Part shown: piece by piece, positions 17,945 through 26,021 of the stretch | Numbering within the stretch: the stretch's first letter is position 1 | How the letters are laid out: each line of letters starts with the position of its first letter | DNA from: Roseibium sp. HPY-6 | GTDB taxonomy: Bacteria; Pseudomonadota; Alphaproteobacteria; Rhizobiales; Stappiaceae | DNA: 64,000 bases | Assembly: GCF_040530035.1 (NCBI RefSeq) | Contig: NZ_JBEWCD010000002.1 | Coordinates: 496,001-560,000 of the forward strand | Reading direction: 5' to 3' | Notes under the pieces: model-generated | What the model was told of the DNA's origin: nothing | The model's database searches: none | What the model saw: the letters and a program-made list of their open reading frames with translations, nothing else | Made by a program: the position numbers and the translations under genes

Positions 17945-18856
17945 ATGAGTAAGCCTCTCGATCGTCTTGGTCTTCTGGAAACCTTCGTCCGCATCGCTGA
18001 GCGGGGAACCATAAGCGGTGCAGCGCGCGATCTTGGAATGTCGCAAGGCTCGGCAAGCCGTCAGCTCAAGGAGCTGGAGGACCGACTTGGTATTCAATTG
18101 ATCCGCCGGACCACGCACTCCCTCGCGCTCACTGAAGCCGGTCTGGACGTCCTGTCAGATGCACGTTCGCTGATCTCCCGCTGGGACACGATGGAGGAAA
18201 GGCATGCGGGCGATGCCGACATACTGAAAGGTCCGCTGAGGGTCGTGGCACCTGTTGCCTTGGGTCAACTTCACCTGGCCGATATCGCCATTGCATTTCA
18301 GGTTTCGCATCCGAATGTCGTGTTGAACTGGCGTCTGGAAGACGAAGTGATCCGGTTTGCCGAGGTCGGGTGCGATTGCTGGATCAAGGTGGGTCCGGTT
18401 CCCGATGAAAGCCTGATCGTCCGGCGGCTCGGACATGTCGAAAGACTGATTGTCGGAACGCCGTCGATCGCGGACCGGTTGGAAGCAAGCACACCAGAGG
18501 CAGCGTCCAGGCTTCCCTTCGTCACGCTGACCCCGTTCGAAGGAGCGAAGATCGGGCTTACGTATTCTGAAGGTGAACGCTTCGAACTCTCGGTCACCTC
18601 AAGTCTCGCGACAAACAATATCATGTCGCTCAAACGCGCGGTCCAGTCCGGTGTCGGGGCCGCCGTCCTGCCACTCTGGTTTATCGCGGAGGAACTTGAG
18701 AATGGCGCTCTGGTTGACCTGCTGCCGCACTGGCGAGCCGCGACGCTCGATGTAAACCTTGCCTACCTGCCGGCCCGCCGGCAACCGCATCGCCTCGCTG
18801 CCTTCATCGAGGCGCTTGAAACCGGATTTCGCCGGATCCCCGGCATGACGGCATAA
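17945..18856 (+). CDS. LysR-family transcriptional regulator
   Basis: A 303-aa regulator. I prefer the ATG at 17945 (MSKPLDRLGLLETFVRIAERG) over 17927, since the family begins a few residues before the first helix. The HTH (about 5-62) has the pattern GAARDLGMSQGSASRQLKELEDRLGIQLIRRTT. The effector domain (about 88-295) has the type-2 periplasmic-binding fold seen in CrgA/DsdC-like regulators. No clear Shine-Dalgarno is present. It is divergent from the AKR-VOC operon and probably controls it and itself from the shared 101-bp promoter region. Confidence 0.92.
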   Translation: MSKPLDRLGLLETFVRIAERGTISGAARDLGMSQGSASRQLKELEDRLGIQLIRRTTHSLALTEAGLDVLSDARSLISRWDTMEERHAGDADILKGPLRVVAPVALGQLHLADIAIAFQVSHPNVVLNWRLEDEVIRFAEVGCDCWIKVGPVPDESLIVRRLGHVERLIVGTPSIADRLEASTPEAASRLPFVTLTPFEGAKIGLTYSEGERFELSVTSSLATNNIMSLKRAVQSGVGAAVLPLWFIAEELENGALVDLLPHWRAATLDVNLAYLPARRQPHRLAAFIEALETGFRRIPGMTA

Positions 18857-18892
18857 CGTTGTGAATACCGGCCTTTCGACGAAAAACACCTG

Positions 18893-19951
18893 TCAAAGCC
18901 GAATACGCTTTTCCGTATTCGGGTCGAACAGGTAGAGGTGCTCCGGATTGAGGCTCAGGCCGACAACGTCGTCCTGGTCTTTGCGAAGGTGACGGTCGCC
19001 GCGTGCGATCACCCGCTGGTCGCCCCATTCGACGGTTAGAAAGGACGCTTCACCGGTGTTTTCAAAGGCATAGATCGGCGCATCGATGTCTCCCTCGCCA
19101 GCCTCATGGACATTGATGTCGTCGGCGCGCACACCCAGGACGACCTCGGAACGGTCTTCGGACGCGATCGGGGAGAGCTTGACGCCATCTTCGGTCAGAA
19201 ACTGCCCGCCTTCGATCCTGCCGCGCACGAGGTTCATTGCCGGAGAGCCGATGAAACCCGCCACAAAGAGGTTGGCGGGGTCGTTGTAGATTTCATCCGG
19301 TGTTCCGAGTTGCTGAATGATCCCGTGCTTCATCACCGCGACCCGGTCTGCAAGCGTCATGGCCTCGATCTGGTCATGGGTGACATAGACGGTCGTGACC
19401 TTGAGCTCCCGGCTGAGGTGTTTGAGCTCCGCGCGCATCGTCACCCGCAGCTTGGCATCGAGGTTCGAAAGCGGCTCGTCCATCAGAAAGACCTTGGGCG
19501 TGCGGACGATGGCTCTCGCAAGGGCCACACGCTGACGCTGACCGCCCGACAGCGCCTTGGGCTTGCGATCCAGAAACTGGGTCAGCTCGACCTGGGCGGC
19601 CGCCCGTTCGACACGCGGACGGATCTCCGCCTTTGGCGTTCCGCGCACCTTCAGCGGATAGGCGATGTTGTCGAAGATCGTCATGTGCGGGTAAAGGCCA
19701 TAGTTCTGAAACACCATGGCGACATCGCGGTCCTTCGGCAGATCGTCGTTGACCTGCCGCTCCCCGATCCAGATTTCACCCGATGTCGGTTCTTCCAGAC
19801 CTGCGATCATCCGCATGGTTGTTGTCTTGCCGCAGCCCGACGGCCCGAGCAGCACCAGAAATTCCTTGTCGTGAATGTCCAGGGACTGGTTGTCGACACC
19901 GACAAAGTCGCCCCAGCGCTTGGTCAGGTTCTTGAGAATGACTTCTGCCAT
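18893..19951 (-). CDS. CUT1-type sugar ABC transporter ATPase (UgpC/MalK-like)
   Basis: A 352-aa ATPase: Walker A GPSGCGKTT (about 38-46), Q-loop in VFQNYGLYPHM, signature [14 protein letters not shown], Walker [17 protein letters not shown] and switch His in VTHDQ, followed by a C-terminal TOBE/OB regulatory domain (about 240-352). It is the last gene of a four-gene minus-strand operon (binding protein, two permeases, ATPase), its ATG immediately preceding the stop of the permease by 0-1 base. It powers uptake of a carbohydrate or polyol; the substrate is not evident from neighbours. Confidence 0.95.
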   Translation of the reverse strand: MAEVILKNLTKRWGDFVGVDNQSLDIHDKEFLVLLGPSGCGKTTTMRMIAGLEEPTSGEIWIGERQVNDDLPKDRDVAMVFQNYGLYPHMTIFDNIAYPLKVRGTPKAEIRPRVERAAAQVELTQFLDRKPKALSGGQRQRVALARAIVRTPKVFLMDEPLSNLDAKLRVTMRAELKHLSRELKVTTVYVTHDQIEAMTLADRVAVMKHGIIQQLGTPDEIYNDPANLFVAGFIGSPAMNLVRGRIEGGQFLTEDGVKLSPIASEDRSEVVLGVRADDINVHEAGEGDIDAPIYAFENTGEASFLTVEWGDQRVIARGDRHLRKDQDDVVGLSLNPEHLYLFDPNTEKRIRL

Positions 19952-20779
19952 CTAGCGTACGGCTCCCATGGTCATGCCCTGCACGAAGTATTTTCGGATG
20001 ATCAGCGCCAGCACGAACATCGGCGCCATGATGATGATCCCGGCGGCGGAAAGCAGGTTCCAGAGATCCCCTTCCTCGCCCTTGAACAAAGCCAGCCCGA
20101 TGGGCAGCGTCACGGCGTTCTTGTTCGTCAGGATCAGTGCGAAGAGGAATTCGTTCCAGGCGATGATGAAACAGAAGATCGCCGCGGTCAGAAGTCCTGG
20201 CGCCGCCATTGGCAGGACAATGTTCCAGATCACCTGAAGCCGCGAGGACCCGTCCACCATGGCCGCTTCTTCCGTGTCCATCGGGATGCCGTCGATGAAG
20301 CCCTTGATCATCCAGATCGCAAAGGGCATGACGATCGCAAGGTTTACGAGGATCAGTCCCAGCCTCGTGTCCAGCAGCCCGACATCGCGGAACATTACGA
20401 AAAACGGCAGGATAATCACGACTGCCGGCACGAACTGCGTGGCCAGGATCATGACCAGCATTGCGGTTTCACCGCGCAGGCGGAACCGGCTGAAGGAATA
20501 GGCCGCGCAGGTCGCGATCGGGATCGCGAAGATCACTGTGACCAGTGCGACAATCGTGGAGTTGATGAGCTTTTCTCCAAGCCGGTATGGATCGTCGAAC
20601 ACCGTGCTGAAATTCTCCAGCGTCGGTGTGAAGAAGAGCTTCAACTGGTAGACATCCACATGCGTCTTGAAGGCCGCCAGAAAGATCCAGACGATCGGAA
20701 CCAGCATGACGAAGGTCGCCGTCAGGATGAGGGCCAGTTGAACCGCGTTCCAGAACTGCCTGCGTTGTTTACCTGTCAT
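19952..20779 (-). CDS. Sugar ABC transporter permease (MalG/UgpE-type)
   Basis: A 275-aa inner-membrane permease with six hydrophobic helices (about 15-35, 72-98, 108-130, 140-160, 183-205, 240-262). The ATPase-contact EAA loop is in the form MDTEEAAMVDGSSRLQVIWNIVLPMAAPGL. It starts 1 bp after the stop of the other permease and ends directly against the ATPase gene, so the three are translationally linked. Partner of the permease at 20781 in a heterodimeric channel. Confidence 0.94.
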   Translation of the reverse strand: MTGKQRRQFWNAVQLALILTATFVMLVPIVWIFLAAFKTHVDVYQLKLFFTPTLENFSTVFDDPYRLGEKLINSTIVALVTVIFAIPIATCAAYSFSRFRLRGETAMLVMILATQFVPAVVIILPFFVMFRDVGLLDTRLGLILVNLAIVMPFAIWMIKGFIDGIPMDTEEAAMVDGSSRLQVIWNIVLPMAAPGLLTAAIFCFIIAWNEFLFALILTNKNAVTLPIGLALFKGEEGDLWNLLSAAGIIIMAPMFVLALIIRKYFVQGMTMGAVR

Positions 20780-20780
20780 C

Positions 20781-21653
20781 TCAGTCTTTCCGGAACACGT
20801 ATTTGGCGTAGAGATACGTCAGGAAGATCATGGGAATGACCATCAGCCAGGCGACGGAGGCGGCATACCCGATCTGTCCGTATTTCATTCCGTTGAAATA
20901 GATGTAGTGGCTGAGCGTTTGGGTGGCTGTGCCGGGGCCGCCATTTGTCAGCATGAAGATCTGGTCGAACGTCTTGAGCGAGAAGATCGATTTCAGGATG
21001 ATCACCACGGCGAGGACGGGTCCGAGTTGCGGCAGCGTTATGTCCCTGAAGACCCGCCACCCGGAAGCACCGTCGACCTGTGCGGCCTCGATCGTGTCCT
21101 GCGGGATCGAGGCAAGCCCGCCAATGAGCACGAGCGTCAGGAAGGGTATCCAGCCCCACACATCGGCCATGACGCAAACGGCAAATGCAAGTGTCGGGTC
21201 GGCCAGCCAGCTTACGTCGGCGAGCGGCGGCATCACCACGCCAAAGAAGGCGTCGAACAGGCCGAACTCCGGATTGAACATGAACCGGAAGGAGACGCCG
21301 ATCAGTGCCGGTGACATTGCAAACGGCAGGATCAGCAGCGTCTGGACGCCTGAGCGGAGGCGTCCGCCTGGCGCCAATAGAAGCGCAAGTCCGAGAGCAA
21401 GGAGCGTGGTCAGTCCCACCGTGAGCAGGGTGTAGACACCCGTTACCCAGACCGAATTCCAGAACGAGGGTTCCTCGAAAAAGGCCCAGGTGTAATTCTC
21501 CAGCCCGATATACTGGTCGAGTGAACCGGGCCGGTTTAGCCGGCCGACAGTGGCCGACAGCCGGGCGCTTTCCATAAGCGGCCAGATTGCGGTGGCAAAG
21601 ACCACCATAACGGCCGGAAGCACCAGCACGTATTTGAGTGTGTTGTCGCGCAT
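20781..21653 (-). CDS. Sugar ABC transporter permease (MalF/UgpA-type)
   Basis: A 290-aa permease starting at MRDNTLKYVLVLPAV (21653); the open frame extends farther upstream but that part overlaps the binding-protein gene. Six membrane spans, with a first periplasmic loop after residue 30 (SARLSATVGRLNRPGS) and the EAA loop IPQDTIEAAQVDGASGWRVFRDITLPQLGP. A 9-bp hairpin lies between this gene and the binding-protein gene, probably lowering permease expression relative to the periplasmic protein. Second gene of the operon. Confidence 0.94.
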   Translation of the reverse strand: MRDNTLKYVLVLPAVMVVFATAIWPLMESARLSATVGRLNRPGSLDQYIGLENYTWAFFEEPSFWNSVWVTGVYTLLTVGLTTLLALGLALLLAPGGRLRSGVQTLLILPFAMSPALIGVSFRFMFNPEFGLFDAFFGVVMPPLADVSWLADPTLAFAVCVMADVWGWIPFLTLVLIGGLASIPQDTIEAAQVDGASGWRVFRDITLPQLGPVLAVVIILKSIFSLKTFDQIFMLTNGGPGTATQTLSHYIYFNGMKYGQIGYAASVAWLMVIPMIFLTYLYAKYVFRKD

Positions 21654-21663
21654 TGGAGAACAA

Positions 21664-21688
21664 GCCCTTCCCTGAGAGAGGGAAGGGC
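21664..21688 (-). terminator. Intercistronic hairpin in sugar ABC operon
   Basis: A 9-bp perfect stem, GCCCTTCCC and GGGAAGGGC around a 7-base loop, lies 9 bases past the binding-protein stop and before the first permease. There is no T-run, so it is more likely a 3' mRNA-stabilising or attenuating structure than a full terminator. Confidence 0.6.
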
Positions 21689-21697
21689 CCGGTGACC

Positions 21698-23017
21698 TTA
21701 CTGGATGCAGCCGGAGCGACGCAGAACGCGTGTCGCCTGTTCGGCGGCACCGGTCATCAGCTCGCGCACGTCCCCGCCGGCAGCGGCTTCCGCAATGGCT
21801 GCTGAGAGCAGATCGCCAACCTCGGGCCACTCGGCGATCTGTGGCATGATGTCGGACTCCTTCAAGGATTCCCATGCCGCCGCCTGGATACCGTCGTTGG
21901 CGGCGTTCACGTCTGCATCCTGCAAGGAGGAGATGTGCGTGACCACGTTGTTGACGATAGGCTTGCCGGCAACCTCACGCTCGACCGCGTTGGCCTTGTC
22001 CATGTCCGGGTTCGACAGCCACTTCATGAACTCCCATGCCGCATCCTTGTTTTGCGAATAGTCCGAAATCGAAAACGGCATGGAGATCGCGTAGGTCTTC
22101 GTGGTGCCCTGGTAGGACGGCATGCCCGCAAACGCGACCTGATCCTTGGTCAGGGTGCTGGAATCGGGATTGTAGAAACCCGAATAGGCCCACCACCACA
22201 CGGGGATCATTGCGGAGTTGCCCTGCATGAAGGACTGGCGGGCATCCTGTTCGACAAAGGCCACGGAATTCGGATTGGTCACGCCGTGCACGGTGTGCAG
22301 GGCGATGTAATCCTCGGTTGCCTTGAGGGCTTCTTCGCTGGTCCAGGCCGGCGTGCAGTCGTCATTGAAGACGTCACCGCCGGCGGCCCACAGGAAGTTG
22401 AGCCAGATGAAGAGGTTCTGCCGGTTGCCGTCATTGTTGAAATAAAGCGCGAGCGGCGCGACGTCCGGATGGCTTTCTTTCAGTTCCTTGCCGATGCGAA
22501 CCACGTCTTCCCACGTCGCGGGCGGCTCTGGAATGAGGTCCTTGCGATAGAACATCAGCTGCGGGTGCGCGCGCAGCGGAAAGCCGAGCGTCTTACCTTC
22601 GAATTGCGCGGAGCGTGCGAAGGCCGCAGGGTAGCGGTCCATCGAGATCCCGTCGCGGGCCATCAGGTCGTCGATCGGCATCAGCCAATGAGAATTCGGC
22701 GGGCCCCAGCTGTCGAGATAGTTGACGACATCGAACGTGCCGTTTGCGGCGATGCCTTCGGCGTTGATCTTTTCCTGCAGGCTGCCGAAGGGAATGAAGG
22801 TCCATTCGGTTTCAATGCCGGTCAGTTCGGTAAACTCGCCGTCGCGCAGCATCAGTCCGTCGAATTGCGGCGTCACGACGCTCAAAATATTCAGCTTGGT
22901 ACCTTCATAGGGTTTCCCGGCGGTCAGGCCGTACGGCAAGTCTGCGGCAACTGCCTGAAGCGCAGTGGTTGCCAGGCTCGCGGCCGCAATCGCCGCAAGA
23001 AATGTCCTTCTTTTCAT
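21698..23017 (-). CDS. Periplasmic sugar-binding protein of ABC transporter
   Basis: A 439-aa solute-binding protein, first gene of the operon. Residues 1-25 are a signal peptide with a twin basic start (MKRRTFLAAIAAASLATTALQAVAA-D). GAGGAAATTGAGCA precedes the ATG. The mature part follows the CUT1 family 1 fold: LNILSVVTPQFDGL, TGIETEWTFIPFGSLQEKI, FDVVNYLDSWGPP, FPLRAHPQLMFYRKDL, and SFMQGNSAMIPVWWWAYSGF. A C-terminal Cys (RRSGCIQ) pairs with DDCTP as a possible disulfide. The ligand is unknown; aromatic-rich WWWAY suggests a sugar or polyol. Upstream is an 18-bp palindrome, a probable operator. Confidence 0.94.
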   Translation of the reverse strand: MKRRTFLAAIAAASLATTALQAVAADLPYGLTAGKPYEGTKLNILSVVTPQFDGLMLRDGEFTELTGIETEWTFIPFGSLQEKINAEGIAANGTFDVVNYLDSWGPPNSHWLMPIDDLMARDGISMDRYPAAFARSAQFEGKTLGFPLRAHPQLMFYRKDLIPEPPATWEDVVRIGKELKESHPDVAPLALYFNNDGNRQNLFIWLNFLWAAGGDVFNDDCTPAWTSEEALKATEDYIALHTVHGVTNPNSVAFVEQDARQSFMQGNSAMIPVWWWAYSGFYNPDSSTLTKDQVAFAGMPSYQGTTKTYAISMPFSISDYSQNKDAAWEFMKWLSNPDMDKANAVEREVAGKPIVNNVVTHISSLQDADVNAANDGIQAAAWESLKESDIMPQIAEWPEVGDLLSAAIAEAAAGGDVRELMTGAAEQATRVLRRSGCIQ

Positions 23018-23077
23018 TGCTCAATTTCCTCCCCTGGATCGTGCGTTGACCGCATTGTCCAAGGGCAGGGTAACATG

Positions 23078-23095
23078 TTTGCATACGAATGCAAA
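23078..23095. promoter_or_regulatory. Palindromic operator candidate upstream of sugar ABC operon
   Basis: TTTGCATACGAATGCAAA: perfect 7-bp arms around ACGA, centred about 70 bp before the binding-protein ATG. The size and symmetry fit a dimeric LacI- or GntR-type repressor site. No regulator gene is adjacent, so the regulator must be encoded elsewhere. The AT-rich island begins immediately upstream. Confidence 0.55.
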
Positions 23096-23361
23096 AATTT
23101 TTACCTTGGGTCATATGGGATGAATTTATGCGGGAGCTTGATTTTTTTGTTCAGCTTTCAATGAAAAGACTAGAGCGGGTCAGTATGCAGTCCTTGTTTT
23201 GGGGTATTTGGTTTTTCCGCCAATATCTTAATGAGTTCATTAGATTAATAATTGGAGGCGTAGTTTGAGTATGTATCTTTAGAATTTGAATAAATCTGCT
23301 TGAAGCTTCATCTCTTGAGACCATTTGATATACAGAAAGATGGTTAACTTGAAGGACAGGT

Positions 23362-23559
23362 ATGGGTGGAACAATCGGAGAAGTAAGAGGGCGATCCAAA
23401 GCCGAGGCTTACCTTAACTACGCTGAATTGATTGAGGATGTTTCGTACATATTTTATGATCACCATCCCGATTCCAACTACAAAAAGTTCTGCAAGAAAC
23501 AGATGGTGCAAGATCCTATTACCGGGGAGTGGGTCTTGCGCTACCACCTGCACACATAG
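23362..23559 (+). CDS. Small hypothetical protein in AT-rich island
   Basis: A 65-aa frame with GAAGGACAGGT in front of the ATG, a good ribosome site. The product (MGGTIGEVRGRSKAEAYLNYAELIED..., ending WVLRYHLHT) is hydrophilic, with a helical first half and an aromatic HHPDSNYKKFCKK segment. No family recognised. It lies at the left end of the low-GC island and points toward the GHKL gene, which is convergent. Base composition unlike the flanking operons suggests horizontal origin. Confidence 0.5.
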   Translation: MGGTIGEVRGRSKAEAYLNYAELIEDVSYIFYDHHPDSNYKKFCKKQMVQDPITGEWVLRYHLHT

Positions 23560-23877
23560 TGCGGGTGGTATGGTTCCCCGGAGACTGGAGGCCGCTTTGA
23601 AAACAATATTGAAAGTGGTCGCCTGACTAGAGATCGGCCGGCTTGGCGCGTGAAATGAGGCTCCACAAAGTCGCTGGCTGTTTGTTGAATGATAGGACTA
23701 ATGCGAAGAACTTCCACTGAACGAAACGATGGTTCCCAAGCGACAACAGCGTTTTCTGTTTATTGGGGTCAAGCTCCTACAACTTTCCCTTTACTCTCGA
23801 ACGATAGTTTAGGCTCTAGTCTATAATATAAGCCTCCTTACGAGCAGACGTTTGCTTGGGAAGCGCTGCTCGTATGT
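23560..23877. other. Gene-free AT-rich stretch with hairpin
   Basis: This 318-bp gap between the small ORF and the 3' end of the GHKL gene has no credible gene. At 23839-23874 a perfect 9-bp stem TACGAGCAG / CTGCTCGTA lies 4 bases past the GHKL stop codon and may act as its transcription end, though no T-run follows. Confidence 0.4.
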
Positions 23878-25854
23878 TTATTCGCCTAGCAAAACAGTGA
23901 AGAACGCTTGATTTCGCTTCTTTGCATTTTCTACAAGCGTGTCGTAGCCAAATGCTTGTATGTAGATTTGCTCATTGTCGCGAAATCTAAAATATATTTT
24001 GGAGTTCCATTGGTTTCTGAAGTCATGCTTCCTCAATACCTTCACTAAGCTTGCAGTGTGGTCTGCAATTAGATAGGCGAAGCGTCTAGTGACATTGCCA
24101 AAACTGAAATGAGTACCGTCCGTTCGACTAATTCCACCTGCTGCAGTGGCTTGTTCCAAAGTATTTATGATCTGTAAAACCGGATCACTCTTATCATTGC
24201 CCAACCGAAAGTCATCCCTACTTGGTTTCTTAAACTCAACGATTGTGATCGTTGTTCCGTCGCTATCACCTAAAACTAGGCTTTCATCGAAAAACGCAAT
24301 GTCGGTTATTTTGTCCCCTTTTTTGCGTCTTCCGCCGTGTATCGTCCTGTCACTTGAGACGTAAGGTAGAAATGCAAGTACATCATCAATAAGCCATAGA
24401 TTGTGTTCGAAGTAACCTGTTTGAGTGCTATCCGTGAAACGCCTAAAAATGAGGTCATGTATTACGTCTTCAGGGGCTCGATTCCCATCTGAACCAAATT
24501 TACGCGCAGCCTCCACAAGTTCAATTATATTTTTTCTATGGATAATATATTCAGCAAGAGCTTCCTTATTATTCTCGTCGAGCTTTCCAACAATTTCTTT
24601 TATGTTTTTCTCATAGTTTTCAGCATCATTTGCTGCGTGAACAATAGCTTTTGATAAATCGTTTGTTGCACGATGCCTTTCAATCGCTAGATCTGAGATG
24701 AATTCCTCTGCTGTCCAATTATTGGGTTTTGAACTTACATATTCCCCAAGAGTACGACCCTTTAACCCAATTCTGAGGATAGGGTTTTCTCGCAGAGCTT
24801 CATTTAGGTCAATCGATTGCTCTGACTTAATTTTTTCAATTTGTTCAACTTCATCCTTCTGAATTATTTTCGAAATACTCGAGACAATATTTTCAATTGT
24901 TTTTGATGTGATATTAATTCCCGTTCTTGCGTCGTTTAGTCTGCTTTCAAATGCTTCGCCTGTTACTACGGATATTACAATGTATTTTTCGTTATTTTCG
25001 TCTGTGAAATGCGGTTGACCTAACTTGTTAGTTAAATCCCTGGGCTTTCCAACTATTCTGTCCGCAGCCGATAGAAGCAAACAATGGCTTTTGAAGAGTC
25101 GGGTTTTGGGAATTTTCGCAATCGAGTAGCTAAGTGTTTCAGTCTCACCTTCTACTTCACACTCAAAACTTCCAGAGTCGCTCAGCTTAAATATGTTGCC
25201 AAAGTAATGTGTTATGTTTTCAGGCTTTCCATCGTCAAAGCTGACTGTAATTTCGGGTAGCCAACCATATAGAAATTGAGGCAGAAAGTGGCTGCCAATT
25301 TCCTCAGCAATATCACTAGTTTTTAGATTTCTTATGAGTTCGTTCCAATCCGTCATTGGAGATTGGTAAATGACTTGAACTCCTGTGTCCGGAATCTCCG
25401 GCTCGGTGTTTATGAACGAAATTTCGTTTTCCTGATAAATATCGAAACGAAAGTGCCTATGATTTTGGTTCTGAAAAAATTCATATTTGGTAGCATAAGT
25501 GATCTTTGAAAATACCTTGAAGGCAATAAAGCGTCCAAATCCGCGACCATTTTGCTTTAGTTTGTGTCCAGAGAATGGTGTCTTAAATGATTTGTAGTTT
25601 GTTTCATCTAATCCCAATCCGTTGTCTGCAATAGAAATTGTTAGCGTTTTTGGGTCGTTTGGATTTTCAAATTTTATTGCTATTTTTCCTTTAGTAGCTG
25701 CCTCGGTTGCAAATCGTGCTTCTATCCCGTGTATTCCATTGGATATTGCTTCCAATACGGGAAGCAAAAAATCATGTAGGGACCGACTTAAGTGTGTCCG
25801 CTTTAGTACAGCCCGCATATCAGGTTTCACAAGAGTGTCGGTTGTAATTGTCAT
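23878..25854 (-). CDS. GHKL ATPase fused to PD-(D/E)xK nuclease-like domain; candidate defence protein
   Basis: A 658-aa soluble protein with low GC compared with its surroundings. The N-terminal half is a GHKL (Hsp90/MutL/histidine-kinase-like) ATPase: N box with Glu35 and Asn39 in LPVLEAISNGIHG, metal/nucleotide Asp77 in ISIADNGLGLD, and the glycine lid NGRGFGRF (102-109). Histidine-kinase phospho-acceptor motifs are absent. A helical middle (about 330-460) follows. The C-terminal region has TDIAFFDESL (Asp518 and Asp523) and, after a Gly-Asp turn, TIVEFKKPSRDD with Glu540-x-Lys542, the layout of PD-(D/E)xK nucleases and closest by eye to the Shedu/DUF4263 type. Single-gene ATPase-nuclease proteins in foreign islands are frequently antiphage systems; that role is inference. 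Confidence 0.85.
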   Translation of the reverse strand: MTITTDTLVKPDMRAVLKRTHLSRSLHDFLLPVLEAISNGIHGIEARFATEAATKGKIAIKFENPNDPKTLTISIADNGLGLDETNYKSFKTPFSGHKLKQNGRGFGRFIAFKVFSKITYATKYEFFQNQNHRHFRFDIYQENEISFINTEPEIPDTGVQVIYQSPMTDWNELIRNLKTSDIAEEIGSHFLPQFLYGWLPEITVSFDDGKPENITHYFGNIFKLSDSGSFECEVEGETETLSYSIAKIPKTRLFKSHCLLLSAADRIVGKPRDLTNKLGQPHFTDENNEKYIVISVVTGEAFESRLNDARTGINITSKTIENIVSSISKIIQKDEVEQIEKIKSEQSIDLNEALRENPILRIGLKGRTLGEYVSSKPNNWTAEEFISDLAIERHRATNDLSKAIVHAANDAENYEKNIKEIVGKLDENNKEALAEYIIHRKNIIELVEAARKFGSDGNRAPEDVIHDLIFRRFTDSTQTGYFEHNLWLIDDVLAFLPYVSSDRTIHGGRRKKGDKITDIAFFDESLVLGDSDGTTITIVEFKKPSRDDFRLGNDKSDPVLQIINTLEQATAAGGISRTDGTHFSFGNVTRRFAYLIADHTASLVKVLRKHDFRNQWNSKIYFRFRDNEQIYIQAFGYDTLVENAKKRNQAFFTVLLGE

Positions 25855-26021
25855 GTAGTAAGAGTTTTCTCATATTTTCGCTATCGATAGTATGCATCTC
25901 TGCATTCCCTGGTTGCAATCTTTCTTTTTATTTTGGGTACGTCTTACCCTCGTGATTTGATTTTTTGTTTTCATTCACCCCAAGTTTTCGCTTAAAGTCG
26001 TGCTGTCTCTCATTACTCACA

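Noticed and set aside
19106..20839. Long plus-strand open frame of more than 570 codons opposite the ABC transporter genes
   Set aside because: It is the high-GC antisense shadow of two well-supported genes and has no recognisable domain or ribosome site.
23151..23399. 82-codon minus-strand frame at the island's left end
   Set aside because: Overlaps the better-supported small plus-strand ORF and has no ribosome site.
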